Shown here: in pieces, positions 8,165 through 16,987 of the stretch | Layout of the letters: every line of letters begins with the position of its first letter | Numbering within the stretch: position 1 is the stretch's first letter | Assembly (NCBI RefSeq): GCF_011752625.1 | Contig: NZ_VWXD01000008.1 | Span: forward strand, 1-64,000 | Length of the DNA: 64,000 bases | DNA from: Candidatus Pantoea formicae | Lineage (GTDB): Bacteria > Pseudomonadota > Gammaproteobacteria > Enterobacterales > Enterobacteriaceae | Direction of reading: 5' to 3' | Translations under genes and position numbers: made by a program | Notes under the pieces: model-generated | The model's database searches: none | The model's input: only the letters and a program-made list of their open reading frames with translations | What the model was told of the DNA's origin: nothing

Positions 8165-8794
8165 ATGAAATTAAATAAAATTTTAAACCCCGTGATTGCA
8201 AGTATTTTATTGTCTTCACAGGCTATGGCTTATGATACTCATAACTATCATACGCTGTCTCTGGGCCTTCAGAAAGGTAACATTAAGGACTATGGTGATA
8301 TTCAGGGCTTAAACTTCAAATTTCAGTATGAATCATCATCGAGGTGGGGGGTTGTGGGCTCAATTACGACGCTTAATAATGACCAACAAGGTGAATATCG
8401 TGCATGCCAACGCTATAATAAAAATTGCTCACCAAAACAAAACCAGAAATATATAGAGAAATACAAATTAAAACACCGATTAGACAGGAATGCAGAATAT
8501 TATTCCGCCTTAATTGGTCCAAGTTATCGTATAGATGAGAGATTTAGTGTTTTTGCGATGGCAGGTGTGTCTCATACGAAAGTGGATAACTCGTTAAAAC
8601 TTGGTCCAGATCACAAGTCACTACAAAAAAACGGATCTGACTCTTCAAATCAGTTTGCGTACGCTGCGGGTTTGAAATTTGATGCTACCAGAAAGATCGC
8701 AATTGCGATTGGATATGAAAGTTCTCAGGCTACATTCAATAAGCAAAAACACCGGGTGCGTAGTGAGTTCATCGATGTAGGATATCGTTTCTAA
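8165..8794 (+). CDS. Ail/Lom-type outer membrane beta-barrel protein
   Basis: From the ATG at 8165 the protein has 209 residues, a signal peptide ending AMA and a mature part of amphipathic strands closing with a C-terminal aromatic (VGYRF) required for BAM-dependent insertion. The strand pattern (YSALIGPSYRIDERFSVFAMAGVSH and a GYE...F end) fits the Ail/Lom/OmpX eight-strand family. Members mediate serum resistance or adhesion. Lambda-type prophages carry lom near tail-fibre genes, as here. The AT-rich composition suggests transfer. Confidence 0.78.
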   Translation: MKLNKILNPVIASILLSSQAMAYDTHNYHTLSLGLQKGNIKDYGDIQGLNFKFQYESSSRWGVVGSITTLNNDQQGEYRACQRYNKNCSPKQNQKYIEKYKLKHRLDRNAEYYSALIGPSYRIDERFSVFAMAGVSHTKVDNSLKLGPDHKSLQKNGSDSSNQFAYAAGLKFDATRKIAIAIGYESSQATFNKQKHRVRSEFIDVGYRF

Positions 8795-8835
8795 TATCTG
8801 TATCATTCCCGTGTAGGGTGGGCATTATGCAAGTT

Positions 8836-9261
8836 TTATTCAGGAAAAGAAGGCCAATCTGCCGAGTCACTTTTTTTCAGATCGTACCTGTAAAGATCCG
8901 CAAGATATTTGTTGAATGCCGTCACCCTGCATTTCTCACTTTCTTTTAAACCATATACACCCTGGACCACACTTAAAAGGCGGATTTCCCTTTCTGCCTG
9001 TTCGAGTAAGCATTGTTTAAGCCATATTTTTTCTTCTTCCTTCATAATCAGAGCATCTTCTAACAAAACTTTCCAGCTAAAAACACCAGCCTTGCTGACA
9101 TTCATACGTTTACCCGCTGCTGGCTGGACTGTAAATGCCTGCCATATCTCGTCACTAATGACTTTCACATCATCTGGCCAGCTGTTGCTTGATTGGTATC
9201 GTCCTTTTAAATCCATAATAAAAAATGCATTTGCGCTAATGCTGTAAACGAATGTCATCAT
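8836..9261 (-). CDS. Tail fibre assembly chaperone (Tfa)
   Basis: The 141-residue protein matches the Tfa/Caudo_TAP type: an N-terminal fibre-interaction part and a C-terminal helical region that starts ALIMKEEEKIWLKQCLLEQ and contains AFNKYLADLYR. Its start overlaps the tail-fibre stop by one base (TAATG), the usual fibre-Tfa coupling. Tfa folds and trimerises the distal fibre. Confidence 0.85.
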   Translation of the reverse strand: MMTFVYSISANAFFIMDLKGRYQSSNSWPDDVKVISDEIWQAFTVQPAAGKRMNVSKAGVFSWKVLLEDALIMKEEEKIWLKQCLLEQAEREIRLLSVVQGVYGLKESEKCRVTAFNKYLADLYRYDLKKSDSADWPSFPE

Positions 9262-10664
9262 TAATATCCCAAAGCCTGCCAGTAAAATTCATTTTCATTA
9301 CTTCCTAGAAATACCTCAAAAAAATCACAACCCATCTTTCGAATCACTCCATTCCATTTACTTTTACCTGAACCACCTTTGAAAGTTATTTGTATGGATA
9401 AACAGTCCTGAGGGAAGCGCACTGGAAATTTTATAGAGGTAATACTTTTCAATCTTTTACCTAATCCTCCCTGAATTAATAGCCCGGAGTTTCTATCAGA
9501 AAAAATCCAGGCGTGTTCATTGCCTGAGATTTGGGTCTGAGATCCAAGCCACGTGAGTAGATTTTTATCTTTGAGGTTATCTCTGCCCCAGCATTTTCCT
9601 TCGATATTACCGTCAGGAAGTAGTTTGCACTCACCTACTTGTAATCCTTTTGAAATTTCCAGAATTCCATCTATTTCCCCGCCCTTCTTAGAGAGAAATT
9701 CCTTATCGCTTTCAGCACGTGTATAACTTTCTTGATTCAGAACCCATGAAGTTGCCTCACTGTTCCATACGACCTCAATGAGCTGACCTTTCATCACATC
9801 GTCCTTTTGGAGTTCGTTTAGGGTACTAGTGACAACAGGATAAGGAGACAAATTATCAATTAATAATGTAGAAGATGCCGTGTTTGAAGTTTTGGCTCGA
9901 AAACAAACACGCATGCCATCTGTTAAAGATTTAATTGCAGGGTTGAATTGCACTTTAAAATTGTTAACAGACCCCGCATCCATACCCTGAGTTAACTTCC
10001 CCTGCTGAATGGCTGACACCAGCCCATCTGCGGGCAGAAAGGGCGCACTGGATGCCTGAGTGATGAACGTTGTATCTATGGACTTTGCTCCATAGGGAAC
10101 GGTGATCACCCAGGCTGCCACGTGACCAGCATCAGGTATGGGGGTGAGTTGCGAGCCCGTGGCAGCAGAAATACCATTTTTTTTACTCACCACACATACA
10201 CCGGAGCGAACTGTCGCTTGAGCGTTACCCGCATTATTCGGACCGCTGTAAGCCACGGCGGGGTTTGCGGCATTGTAATAGGGCAGCACAACCGGCCCGG
10301 AGTCCACATCTCCATAGGCAGCCTTAAGCAGGTAGTTAATGCTATGCCCGGGCGTGGACGGAGCGGTAAGACTGAACGTTTCCAGGCTCACTTTTAAACC
10401 CTGCTTCAGGACGGCCATCTTGTTTTCCGCCAGAGAGGAGTAAGGTGTTCCGTCCGCATTTTGCAGACTGTAGATCTGCCCTTCACCGATAACGATATCC
10501 ATTGGCGGCATGATAGCCGGCTTACAGGATAACCCCTGCATACATGTATCAGTGCCGAGAATGGCGGAAGCGAGTTTCGCCAGCCCGATCATCGCAAACT
10601 TATTGGTGTTAAGCAGGTCAGTTTCGAGCGGAATGGCGCCCGGATAAACAATCTGACGATCCAT
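9261..10664 (-). CDS. Phage tail fibre protein
   Basis: From MDRQIVYPGAIPLETDLL at 10664 (ribosome site AGGAGACACT) the protein has 467 residues. Sixty in-frame codons upstream have no ribosome site. The N-terminal third is the conserved tail-attachment region (KLASAILGTDT...GEGQIYSLQNADGTPYSSL). The middle holds a coiled-coil-like YTRAESDKEFLSKKGG stretch. The C-terminal part (from about residue 340) is more AT-rich, as expected of an exchanged receptor-binding tip. It is the upstream partner of Tfa. Confidence 0.88.
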   Translation of the reverse strand: MDRQIVYPGAIPLETDLLNTNKFAMIGLAKLASAILGTDTCMQGLSCKPAIMPPMDIVIGEGQIYSLQNADGTPYSSLAENKMAVLKQGLKVSLETFSLTAPSTPGHSINYLLKAAYGDVDSGPVVLPYYNAANPAVAYSGPNNAGNAQATVRSGVCVVSKKNGISAATGSQLTPIPDAGHVAAWVITVPYGAKSIDTTFITQASSAPFLPADGLVSAIQQGKLTQGMDAGSVNNFKVQFNPAIKSLTDGMRVCFRAKTSNTASSTLLIDNLSPYPVVTSTLNELQKDDVMKGQLIEVVWNSEATSWVLNQESYTRAESDKEFLSKKGGEIDGILEISKGLQVGECKLLPDGNIEGKCWGRDNLKDKNLLTWLGSQTQISGNEHAWIFSDRNSGLLIQGGLGKRLKSITSIKFPVRFPQDCLSIQITFKGGSGKSKWNGVIRKMGCDFFEVFLGSNENEFYWQALGY

Positions 10665-10757
10665 AGTGTCTCCTAAAAAATCACCACCTGTTCGGGTGGC
10701 CATGACTGAAATTATTAGTCTGAGTGCAGAAACTACTGCAGATGCACCCAGACGATC

Positions 10758-11171
10758 GTGCCTTCCATTTTCACTGCTGCGACAGCAGCGTATATCTGGG
10801 TATCGACACCTGCGAGATCGGCTCAGGTGGAGGCTCTGCTTCATAACAAATTACTGAACGACCACATGTCACCCGTGGTAGGGGCCGAGCACCAGGTATT
10901 AAAGATTGTCACCTTCGTGAATTACGACTGTATGTACTGCAAACAACTCGAACGCAGCCTTGATAAGTTGCTCAAGGCGTACACCCAGGTTGCCGTCACC
11001 TACAAGCTACTTTCGTATGGTACTGAAGCCTCAACCGCGGCTACACGAATGGCCCTGACGGTCTGGCCTGAGCAACCAGAGAAATTCCATGCTTTCTACC
11101 AAGCGCTGATGGCCTATTCGGAGTGGCGGATGATGCGCGTATTCACTCCGCGCTCCGCATTGCTGGAGTGA
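10758..11171 (+). pseudogene. Remnant of a DsbA/ScsC-like thiol oxidoreductase
   Basis: The frame contains KIVTFVNYDCMYCKQLERSL, a thioredoxin-fold active site (CMYC) as in DsbA-like/ScsC proteins, followed by VAVTYKLLSYG and a helical segment. The N-terminus is replaced by unrelated sequence. After AYS at about 11120 the reading frame shifts: the next frame reads VADDARIHSALRIAGV, the expected continuation. It is therefore truncated and frameshifted, and is probably not functional. Confidence 0.6.
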
Positions 11172-11407
11172 GGCTGAATAAGTTCAGTCCAGGTACGTAT
11201 CACAACACCGATCTGAACAGGGAGTTGTTGAGGAGGCTCTAGTATTCAGGCTCGCCAACAACGTTCATTGCTGACCGCGTTATTTCTGGGGCTGTAATGA
11301 AAAGTTGAATACAGCAGTAGATAAGGCGTTGTAGGAAGTGTGAATCGATCTTATGGTTGAGTGGGAAATTTCAAGTGCCATTCCCTGGCAAGCGATCCCT
11401 TAGCAAA

Positions 11408-11593
11408 TCAGGCAGACGGATTAGACGGGCGGCGGCTGACGCTGCCTCCTTTTCTTCCTGCTTCTACGGCCCTTTCAGGGTCATTTTTGAAGTTGCCTCC
11501 ACTGGCTCGGCCTCCGCGTTTACCAGCTTCTCTTGCTCGTTCCGGATTGTTGGCGAAGTTTCCTGCGCCACCTCTGCGTTTTGGTTCATTCAT
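11408..11593 (-). CDS. KGG-repeat (YciG/Con-10-type) stress protein, copy 1
   Basis: This 61-residue hydrophilic protein has two KGG-type repeats (RRGGAGNFANNPERAREAGK and RASGGNFKNDPERAVEAGRK). The family includes E. coli YciG and fungal Con-10. Members are stationary-phase or stress proteins; YciG is needed for swarming. A paralogue lies at 41165-41347. It stands alone here. Role by family only. Confidence 0.88.
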   Translation of the reverse strand: MNEPKRRGGAGNFANNPERAREAGKRGGRASGGNFKNDPERAVEAGRKGGSVSRRPSNPSA

Positions 11594-12020
11594 AGTCAGA
11601 CCTCATTTCAGGGTTCCATAAGATTTAAGGACCAGCCACTTGCAAAGAAAATTTTATTCGAGAACTATGATTTTTCCATAACAATAGCAACAGAAATAAT
11701 TGATTTAAATCAATGAATTGGCGTTGCTTTAGATGTCAGTGTGTATGGGGGGTGTAGGAAGTAGTTAGGCTCGAGGATAAAAGTGCCCGGAACTGGTGGG
11801 TATCCGGGCTGGCACAATTCTGAACCTAAAATTTTAACTCACAGCAGCATCATCACAGGTATTACTAAAGGCTAAATAACTATAGTTTGTATACTGGAAT
11901 AAGCATGCGAAGCGGTAAAAATGATGAATCACAATGCACTTCTAAAAAGTAAAGATTGATTAATTTGTTCTAAATTAAATAATAACCTAAGAAAATCGAT
12001 TTTAAGCCATGGCAAAAAAA

Positions 12021-12045
12021 GCCCCCCGTTATAGAAACGGGGGGT
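12021..12045 (-). terminator. Minus-strand intrinsic terminator
   Basis: The stem ACCCCCCGTTT/AACGGGGGGC runs into seven T on the minus strand. No minus-strand gene is seen just upstream of it, so its transcript is not identified. Confidence 0.6.
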
Positions 12046-12150
12046 GAAAGGCTCAATAACAAATGGATTTCGTAACAATATTCATTTTAGTCGGCACTTG
12101 CAGAAGTGCAATTTTTTTATAAAAAAATGTGTTTTTCCTATTGGAATTTG

Positions 12151-12423
12151 ATGCGCATTGATTCAATCTCTACTCAGTCATGGTCCTCCCATCTTAGAGA
12201 GAAATGTGTGTCTATTTTGAGTAAAAAGCTTGAGCGGAATTTCGACGACGCATGCCAGATCATAGGGCAGGTCGCCATTCAGAAAGCCGCGCGTGGAGAA
12301 GAAACAAGTCGCAAGTTATTAGTTGAGGAGATAAGTAAACTGGCTTCACGATATAAACTGCTGACAGGTGAGGAGCATCTGGCCATGAGAATGGCAATTG
12401 AGTCACTTGAACATCCAGTATAA
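12151..12423 (+). CDS. Divergent YmgA-like small connector protein
   Basis: From the ATG at 12151 (GGA ribosome site 6-8 bases upstream) the protein has 90 residues. Its core, QIIGQVAIQKAARGEETSRK then LLVEEISKLASRY, aligns with the pattern IIGEAAV-x5-is-x2-LI-x2-L of the YmgA-type proteins at 41823, 46878 and 48534. This is a divergent member, so family membership is inferred from a pattern match. In E. coli, YmgA and AriR act upstream of the Rcs phosphorelay and lower biofilm and motility genes. Confidence 0.55.
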   Translation: MRIDSISTQSWSSHLREKCVSILSKKLERNFDDACQIIGQVAIQKAARGEETSRKLLVEEISKLASRYKLLTGEEHLAMRMAIESLEHPV

Positions 12424-13222
12424 GGAGCTCAGCTTTTTATGCTTGAAATTGTTGAGATGCTACTCTGATTGGTGATCTTAATTCATATGGCTATCACGCT
12501 GTAATGATTTTAACTTGTTGATTTTTAATCAAGCATTTTATTGTATGAGCAATGCAACATCTCATCGAATATTACCATGCCATTTTAAATGGCGAGAATG
12601 GAGGCGTCAGTGGCTAATTTGATCGAAAAAAATATGCAGCATACCCTCGAATCAAATCATTTCGTTACTTTGACGTCGCAACAACTAAAAGTTTGTTCGC
12701 GTGATGTGACATCGACCAAAAGCAATTTAGCATGGTCTTTAAGCTTGATTTCTCATGAGTCGTGACAGACATTGCTTACTTATAGCTGGCTCAGTTATGT
12801 CACTGAGCGCCTAACTGACCTTACTTAAGCAGAGGACAGTTAACCCTTTCTATTAAAATGATGCTGGATGTTCGACGTTACATCATTTCACACATCAGGC
12901 CTATTCATAAATGATCAACCTCTTTTCATAGCTCAGAATTGATGATGGATTCGGCTACACTTGTGTATTTTTCGCCGCCTTAGATCGAAACTGTCAGGTA
13001 GGGCCAAAAGACGAATTCCTCTCCGTTTTTTTTTTCATTTAGATATTTAAGTGGCTGGTAAAACTGCAGCGGTTCTATTTTATGCATCAGTATCTTAACC
13101 ATAATGTAAACCATTTGATTTCTTAAACATGAGCTCATTATGTTTTGTTGAGCAGTCATCTTTATGAACGGCTTTGGTCTTAGCACCTCTGAGTCAACGA
13201 ACTCTGTTACAGGTAAAGCTGG
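12424..13222. other. Intergenic stretch without a supported gene
   Basis: The stretch is AT-rich with no convincing coding frame. A minus-strand frame at 12980-13258 has no ribosome site and no recognisable sequence. Confidence 0.4.
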
Positions 13223-14212
13223 ATGTCTCTTTTGAATTCCTTTACGCAGTTCGCACAAGGCATCGATCCAACCGTCACACGACTGGTGCTGGGCAGTTTT
13301 GAATTTCTGGATTTAGAAGTTCCGGAACGCATGACCATCTCCGGCATACAGAAGACGGTGCAGCATCAACTGATAGGTGGTCGGCGCATCATCGATGTGC
13401 TGGGTACCGAATATGACCCCCTGACCTGGTCTGGCATTTTCACCGGATCGCAGGCGGGTGAACGCGTCAGCGCTCTTGAACGGATGCGGGATGCCGGGCA
13501 TCCAGTGGTGCTGACGCTGGATGACTACCGTTTTACCGTGGTGATCACTGCCTTCAGCCCGGTCTATGAGTTTGTCTGGCGGCGGCCTTACACCATTGAG
13601 GTGGCCGTCGTCAGCAATGATGGCTCCCCGGATAAGGTGGATGCGCTGACCGGCGCACTGCGGGGGCTGATCGACAGTGACCTTGGCCGTGCACTGGGCC
13701 TGGCTAATCTGATTAACATCGATGCCGTTACGCAGGCCGTTAAAGACCTGCATCAGGCTGTTAAGCAGGTCACCGACATTGCCCATGCCACGGTCGTGCA
13801 GATTCAGGCGGTTGTCAGACCGCTGATTGCTGCCCGTAACATCATTCAACATGAGCTTGCGCTACTGGAAGCCGCTGCAGGTGAAATTACTTCACTGGGC
13901 GGCCTGGTGCCAGGCAATCCCATTGCCAGTACCGTCAGCAATCTCCTCCTGCAGTTAGATCACACCACGCGCATTCCTTCTCTTTACCGTCTGCAGGACG
14001 TGCTGGGGCGGCTGAATAAAAACGTGAACGCAGGCCAGACGGCTTCGGGCGTCCGGGCGGTGACGCTGTCGGGTGGTAACCTTTATCAGGTGGCGTCAGA
14101 ACAGTATGGCGACGCGTCACTCTGGACCAGCATAGCTGATGCCGATGACCTGTCCGATCCGCAATTAAGCGGCATTCACACCCTGAACATCCCTACCAGC
14201 CCGACGAGTTAG
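13223..14212 (+). CDS. Phage baseplate/tail hub protein with LysM-like end
   Basis: The 329-residue protein begins MSLLNSFTQFAQGIDPTVTR. The N-terminal part (QHQLIGGRRIIDVLGTEYDP then WSGIFTG) is typical of contractile-tail proteins near gpD. The C-terminus (LSGGNLYQVASEQYGDASLW) is a LysM-like gpX-type domain ending in TLNIP. It probably bridges tail tube and baseplate. The next gene starts three bases after the stop, so it belongs to one tail operon. Confidence 0.8.
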   Translation: MSLLNSFTQFAQGIDPTVTRLVLGSFEFLDLEVPERMTISGIQKTVQHQLIGGRRIIDVLGTEYDPLTWSGIFTGSQAGERVSALERMRDAGHPVVLTLDDYRFTVVITAFSPVYEFVWRRPYTIEVAVVSNDGSPDKVDALTGALRGLIDSDLGRALGLANLINIDAVTQAVKDLHQAVKQVTDIAHATVVQIQAVVRPLIAARNIIQHELALLEAAAGEITSLGGLVPGNPIASTVSNLLLQLDHTTRIPSLYRLQDVLGRLNKNVNAGQTASGVRAVTLSGGNLYQVASEQYGDASLWTSIADADDLSDPQLSGIHTLNIPTSPTS

Positions 14213-14214
14213 CT

Positions 14215-15328
14215 ATGGATATTAACCATCCCATCATTGAATCCAGCGCCCGCTATGTCAGCGGGCGTTGTCTTTTAAACGGCACTGACGTGCCATTTGT
14301 ATCATTCAGCGTCGAGAGCAATGCCTTTCGCGGCGCCGGGACGTTTGATCTGACGCTGGCCATCTCAGCACTGCCGGCGGCGATGCAGCTGCTGAACTGG
14401 TGGGCGGTCCAGACGACTATTCGGGTTGAGCTGTTCATCTCGATCATCACCCAGTCAGGCGTGGACGAGAAAAGGCACATCACGGGCAACATCGATACCT
14501 GGCATTACGAACCGGCGCGGTTTGAAATTTCGGCGGAGGGCCGCGATTTCACCGCAAAGCTGATTGATACAAAGACACCCGGTGAGAGCTTCAAAAACAT
14601 GACCAGCTCCCAGATAGCTATAACGCTGGCGCACCGTCACGGCCTGAAGCCGATTGTCACCGCAACGACGCAGCGGGTCGGTGAATTTTACCAGATTGAT
14701 ACGGCGCACCTGACGGGAGAGAAGACCGAGTGGGACCTCATCACGACGCTGGCGGGAATAGAGAACTTATCAGTGTCTGTTGAGGGTGACAGCCTACACT
14801 TTGGACCAAAGCGTAGCCTTTCCACTCATGACAGTTATGTTATCCGCTGGCAGCCACCAGGCGTGCAGGCGTATCCACAGTGCAATCACTCAGACGACCT
14901 GTCATTTTCACGCGCACTGACCATTACCAGAGGCGTGACGGTTGAAGTCCTGAGCTGGAATGCGAAGCGCAAAAATAAGCAGTTAATGGTGTCCTACCCG
15001 CGGCCAAAAAAAACACCGCACCCGGAAAAGCTAGGTCCGAGACGCAGGTCTACAGGGTCATCCGTAACGGATTGACGCCTGAGGATGCCCTTGCACTGGC
15101 ACAGTCGATTTACCAGCGATAGTCCAGCACGAGATGACATTCAGCGGTTCAACCGCAGGTGACAACCTGCTCATGCCAGATACGCCTGTGCGTATTGAGG
15201 GCACGCACAGCCCGTTCGACCAGGTTTACCACTGCGATCGGGTGCGACGTACGCTGAGCTGGGAAACCGGCTACACCATGCATCTGTCCGGTAAAAATCA
15301 CAGCCCGGCACTGGCGGCCGAACGGTGA
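14215..15328 (+). pseudogene. Late-control gpD-like baseplate hub, two frameshifts
   Basis: The first frame runs MDINHPIIESSARYVSGRCL to about residue 270 and matches the gpD/late control protein family of contractile tails (KTPGESFKNMTSSQIAITLA, VSVEGDSLHFG). After a run of eight A near 15007 the frame shifts to a segment reading QVYRVIRNGLTPEDALALAQ. It shifts again near 15120 to EMTFSGSTAGDNLLMPDTPV through LAAER at 15328. The three pieces join into one full-length protein, so two single-base losses inactivate it. Confidence 0.8.
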
Positions 15329-15540
15329 GGGCGCTGCTGAATATCATGGCGGCCACGGCGCGCCAGAGTGAGGCAGGCGAAAGCGGGACGCGACAGGGCA
15401 CTGTCACTGCTTATTACCCAGATAACTATGCCGTGAAGGTGCAGCTGCAGCCAACGGGCGAAGAGACCGGTTGGACATCCAACCGGGTAAGAGCCATCCG
15501 GCTCGTGGCGCCGCGCTGCATCCGCAGCGGTCGGCAATAA
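15325..15540 (+). pseudogene. 5' fragment of a gpV-like baseplate spike protein
   Basis: A GTG start overlaps the gpD stop (GTGA). The frame reads RQGTVTAYYPDNYAVKVQLQ, which is the OB-fold start of baseplate protein V. It ends after 71 residues beside a minus-strand hairpin and the portal gene. The rest of the tail operon is missing, so a deletion joined the tail module to the head module. Confidence 0.65.
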
Positions 15541-15574
15541 AAAAAGCCCGTGCAAAAGCACAGGCCTGAGAGGG

Positions 15575-16975
15575 TTAAGCCGGGTCGGGTGCCGGCTTGT
15601 CTGTTACGGGTGGCGGCATGGCGCGGATACGCCCCTGCTCATCCGTCCAGCGGAGTTCGCTGTTGATGAGGCCGCGGCGCTGTATCTCGTTAAACAGGGT
15701 TTCGTCTGACAGGGCGCGAGCCTTGTGCATGCCCACCAGAAAATCTGCAGAGGCTTCAGCCAGCGTGGTGGCACCAAAGTCACTGAAGATGGTGACGTGG
15801 CCACCGGATGCCTCGCCCGTCCATTCCGCCAGATACTGCAGGGCCAGCCGGGTCGCATCAGTAAGGTCACACACCATGCGCTGAAGGGCACTGGTACCCG
15901 CTTCGTTATCCGCCAGTGTCTGCACCACGGTGCGGTGGCCGGGTTTGATCACCAGCAGTTCCGCACCTATCTGGCGCATCTTCTCCTCGAGGTCGAGGAT
16001 GTCAGTGCGCCACGCCTCGATGGCTTTACCGGTGTGCTCGACGTAACGCAGGTCGGCATCGTCTTCCTCAGACATGATGGCCGAGGCCGCGCCCACCGAG
16101 ATGGGCGCATCGCCCAGCTTTTTGCCAAACAGTACCGGCACGCGGGCGACATGCAGAATGGTCTGCTGGTCGCTGCGGGACTGCCAGTGCTCGACGTTAA
16201 GCCAGGCCAGCTCCGCCAGCGGCGGCCTGCCGTTCATAAAGCCCCGTTTGTCGCCATAGACAGGGACAAAGGTGATTTTCTTCAGGCTGGTGGTGCCTTC
16301 TTCGTGCATCTGCCACTCAACCGCGCCTGTGGTCTCATTGCGCTTCTCACGATAAACACGCCAGCGACCGGGACTGAGCACCCTGACCTGCTCGATGTCT
16401 TTGACGCTGAATTCGTTTTCAGGGTCACGCTCACTCACGGTCTCGACAAAGCGCAGCAGGGTGAACGTCTCCTGACCGTTTACGCGTTCGGAGTCATAAT
16501 CCAGCAGGCTGTTGGCCGCCACCTTCACGAAGTATGGCCGCAGTCCACGCTGACGCTCCTCCGCCAGTGAAAGTGACTTATCCGCTGGTGGATGCTCAAC
16601 CAGAATGCCGCAGAGACCGTAAGCCATGGCCTCTTCACAGATGTCCGCCAGGAAGGAATGCAGGTTGGTGCCCTGCAGATCGATATCCGTGAACATCTCC
16701 CGGATGCGCGCCGGCACGACCTTTTCATCCCAGGTCACCGGGCGGGGAAAGGGTTTGCCGCTGAGCACCTCCACCGTGCGTGAGAACGCCGGGAACAGCG
16801 TGGCCACCGCCAGGCGGTTCTTATAGAACGCGTCCTCTTCATTGGGCCATCGGGGCAGGAACGTTTTGCCCGCGAGGCGCATGGCGGCTGTGCCACCCAG
16901 GAGTGCGGTGATCATGGGCCAACATCCGGCCATTGACTCAATTTTTGGCGATCGCTTGCGGACGTCGTTGCTCAT
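15575..16975 (-). CDS. Phage portal protein (DUF4055)
   Basis: The 466-residue protein starts MSNDVRKRSPKIESMAGCWP. Stretches such as FLPRWPNEEDAFYKNRL and GLCGILVEHPP are typical of DUF4055 portal proteins of podo/siphophages. Portals form the dodecameric ring through which DNA is packed. It follows terL on the same strand. Nothing of the head module remains downstream. Large plus-strand frames here are shadows. Confidence 0.85.
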   Translation of the reverse strand: MSNDVRKRSPKIESMAGCWPMITALLGGTAAMRLAGKTFLPRWPNEEDAFYKNRLAVATLFPAFSRTVEVLSGKPFPRPVTWDEKVVPARIREMFTDIDLQGTNLHSFLADICEEAMAYGLCGILVEHPPADKSLSLAEERQRGLRPYFVKVAANSLLDYDSERVNGQETFTLLRFVETVSERDPENEFSVKDIEQVRVLSPGRWRVYREKRNETTGAVEWQMHEEGTTSLKKITFVPVYGDKRGFMNGRPPLAELAWLNVEHWQSRSDQQTILHVARVPVLFGKKLGDAPISVGAASAIMSEEDDADLRYVEHTGKAIEAWRTDILDLEEKMRQIGAELLVIKPGHRTVVQTLADNEAGTSALQRMVCDLTDATRLALQYLAEWTGEASGGHVTIFSDFGATTLAEASADFLVGMHKARALSDETLFNEIQRRGLINSELRWTDEQGRIRAMPPPVTDKPAPDPA

Positions 16976-16987
16976 GGTGGTATTCAG

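Noticed and set aside
15725-16570. 281-codon plus-strand frame over the portal gene
   Set aside because: It is antisense to a clear portal gene in GC-rich DNA and has no recognisable sequence.
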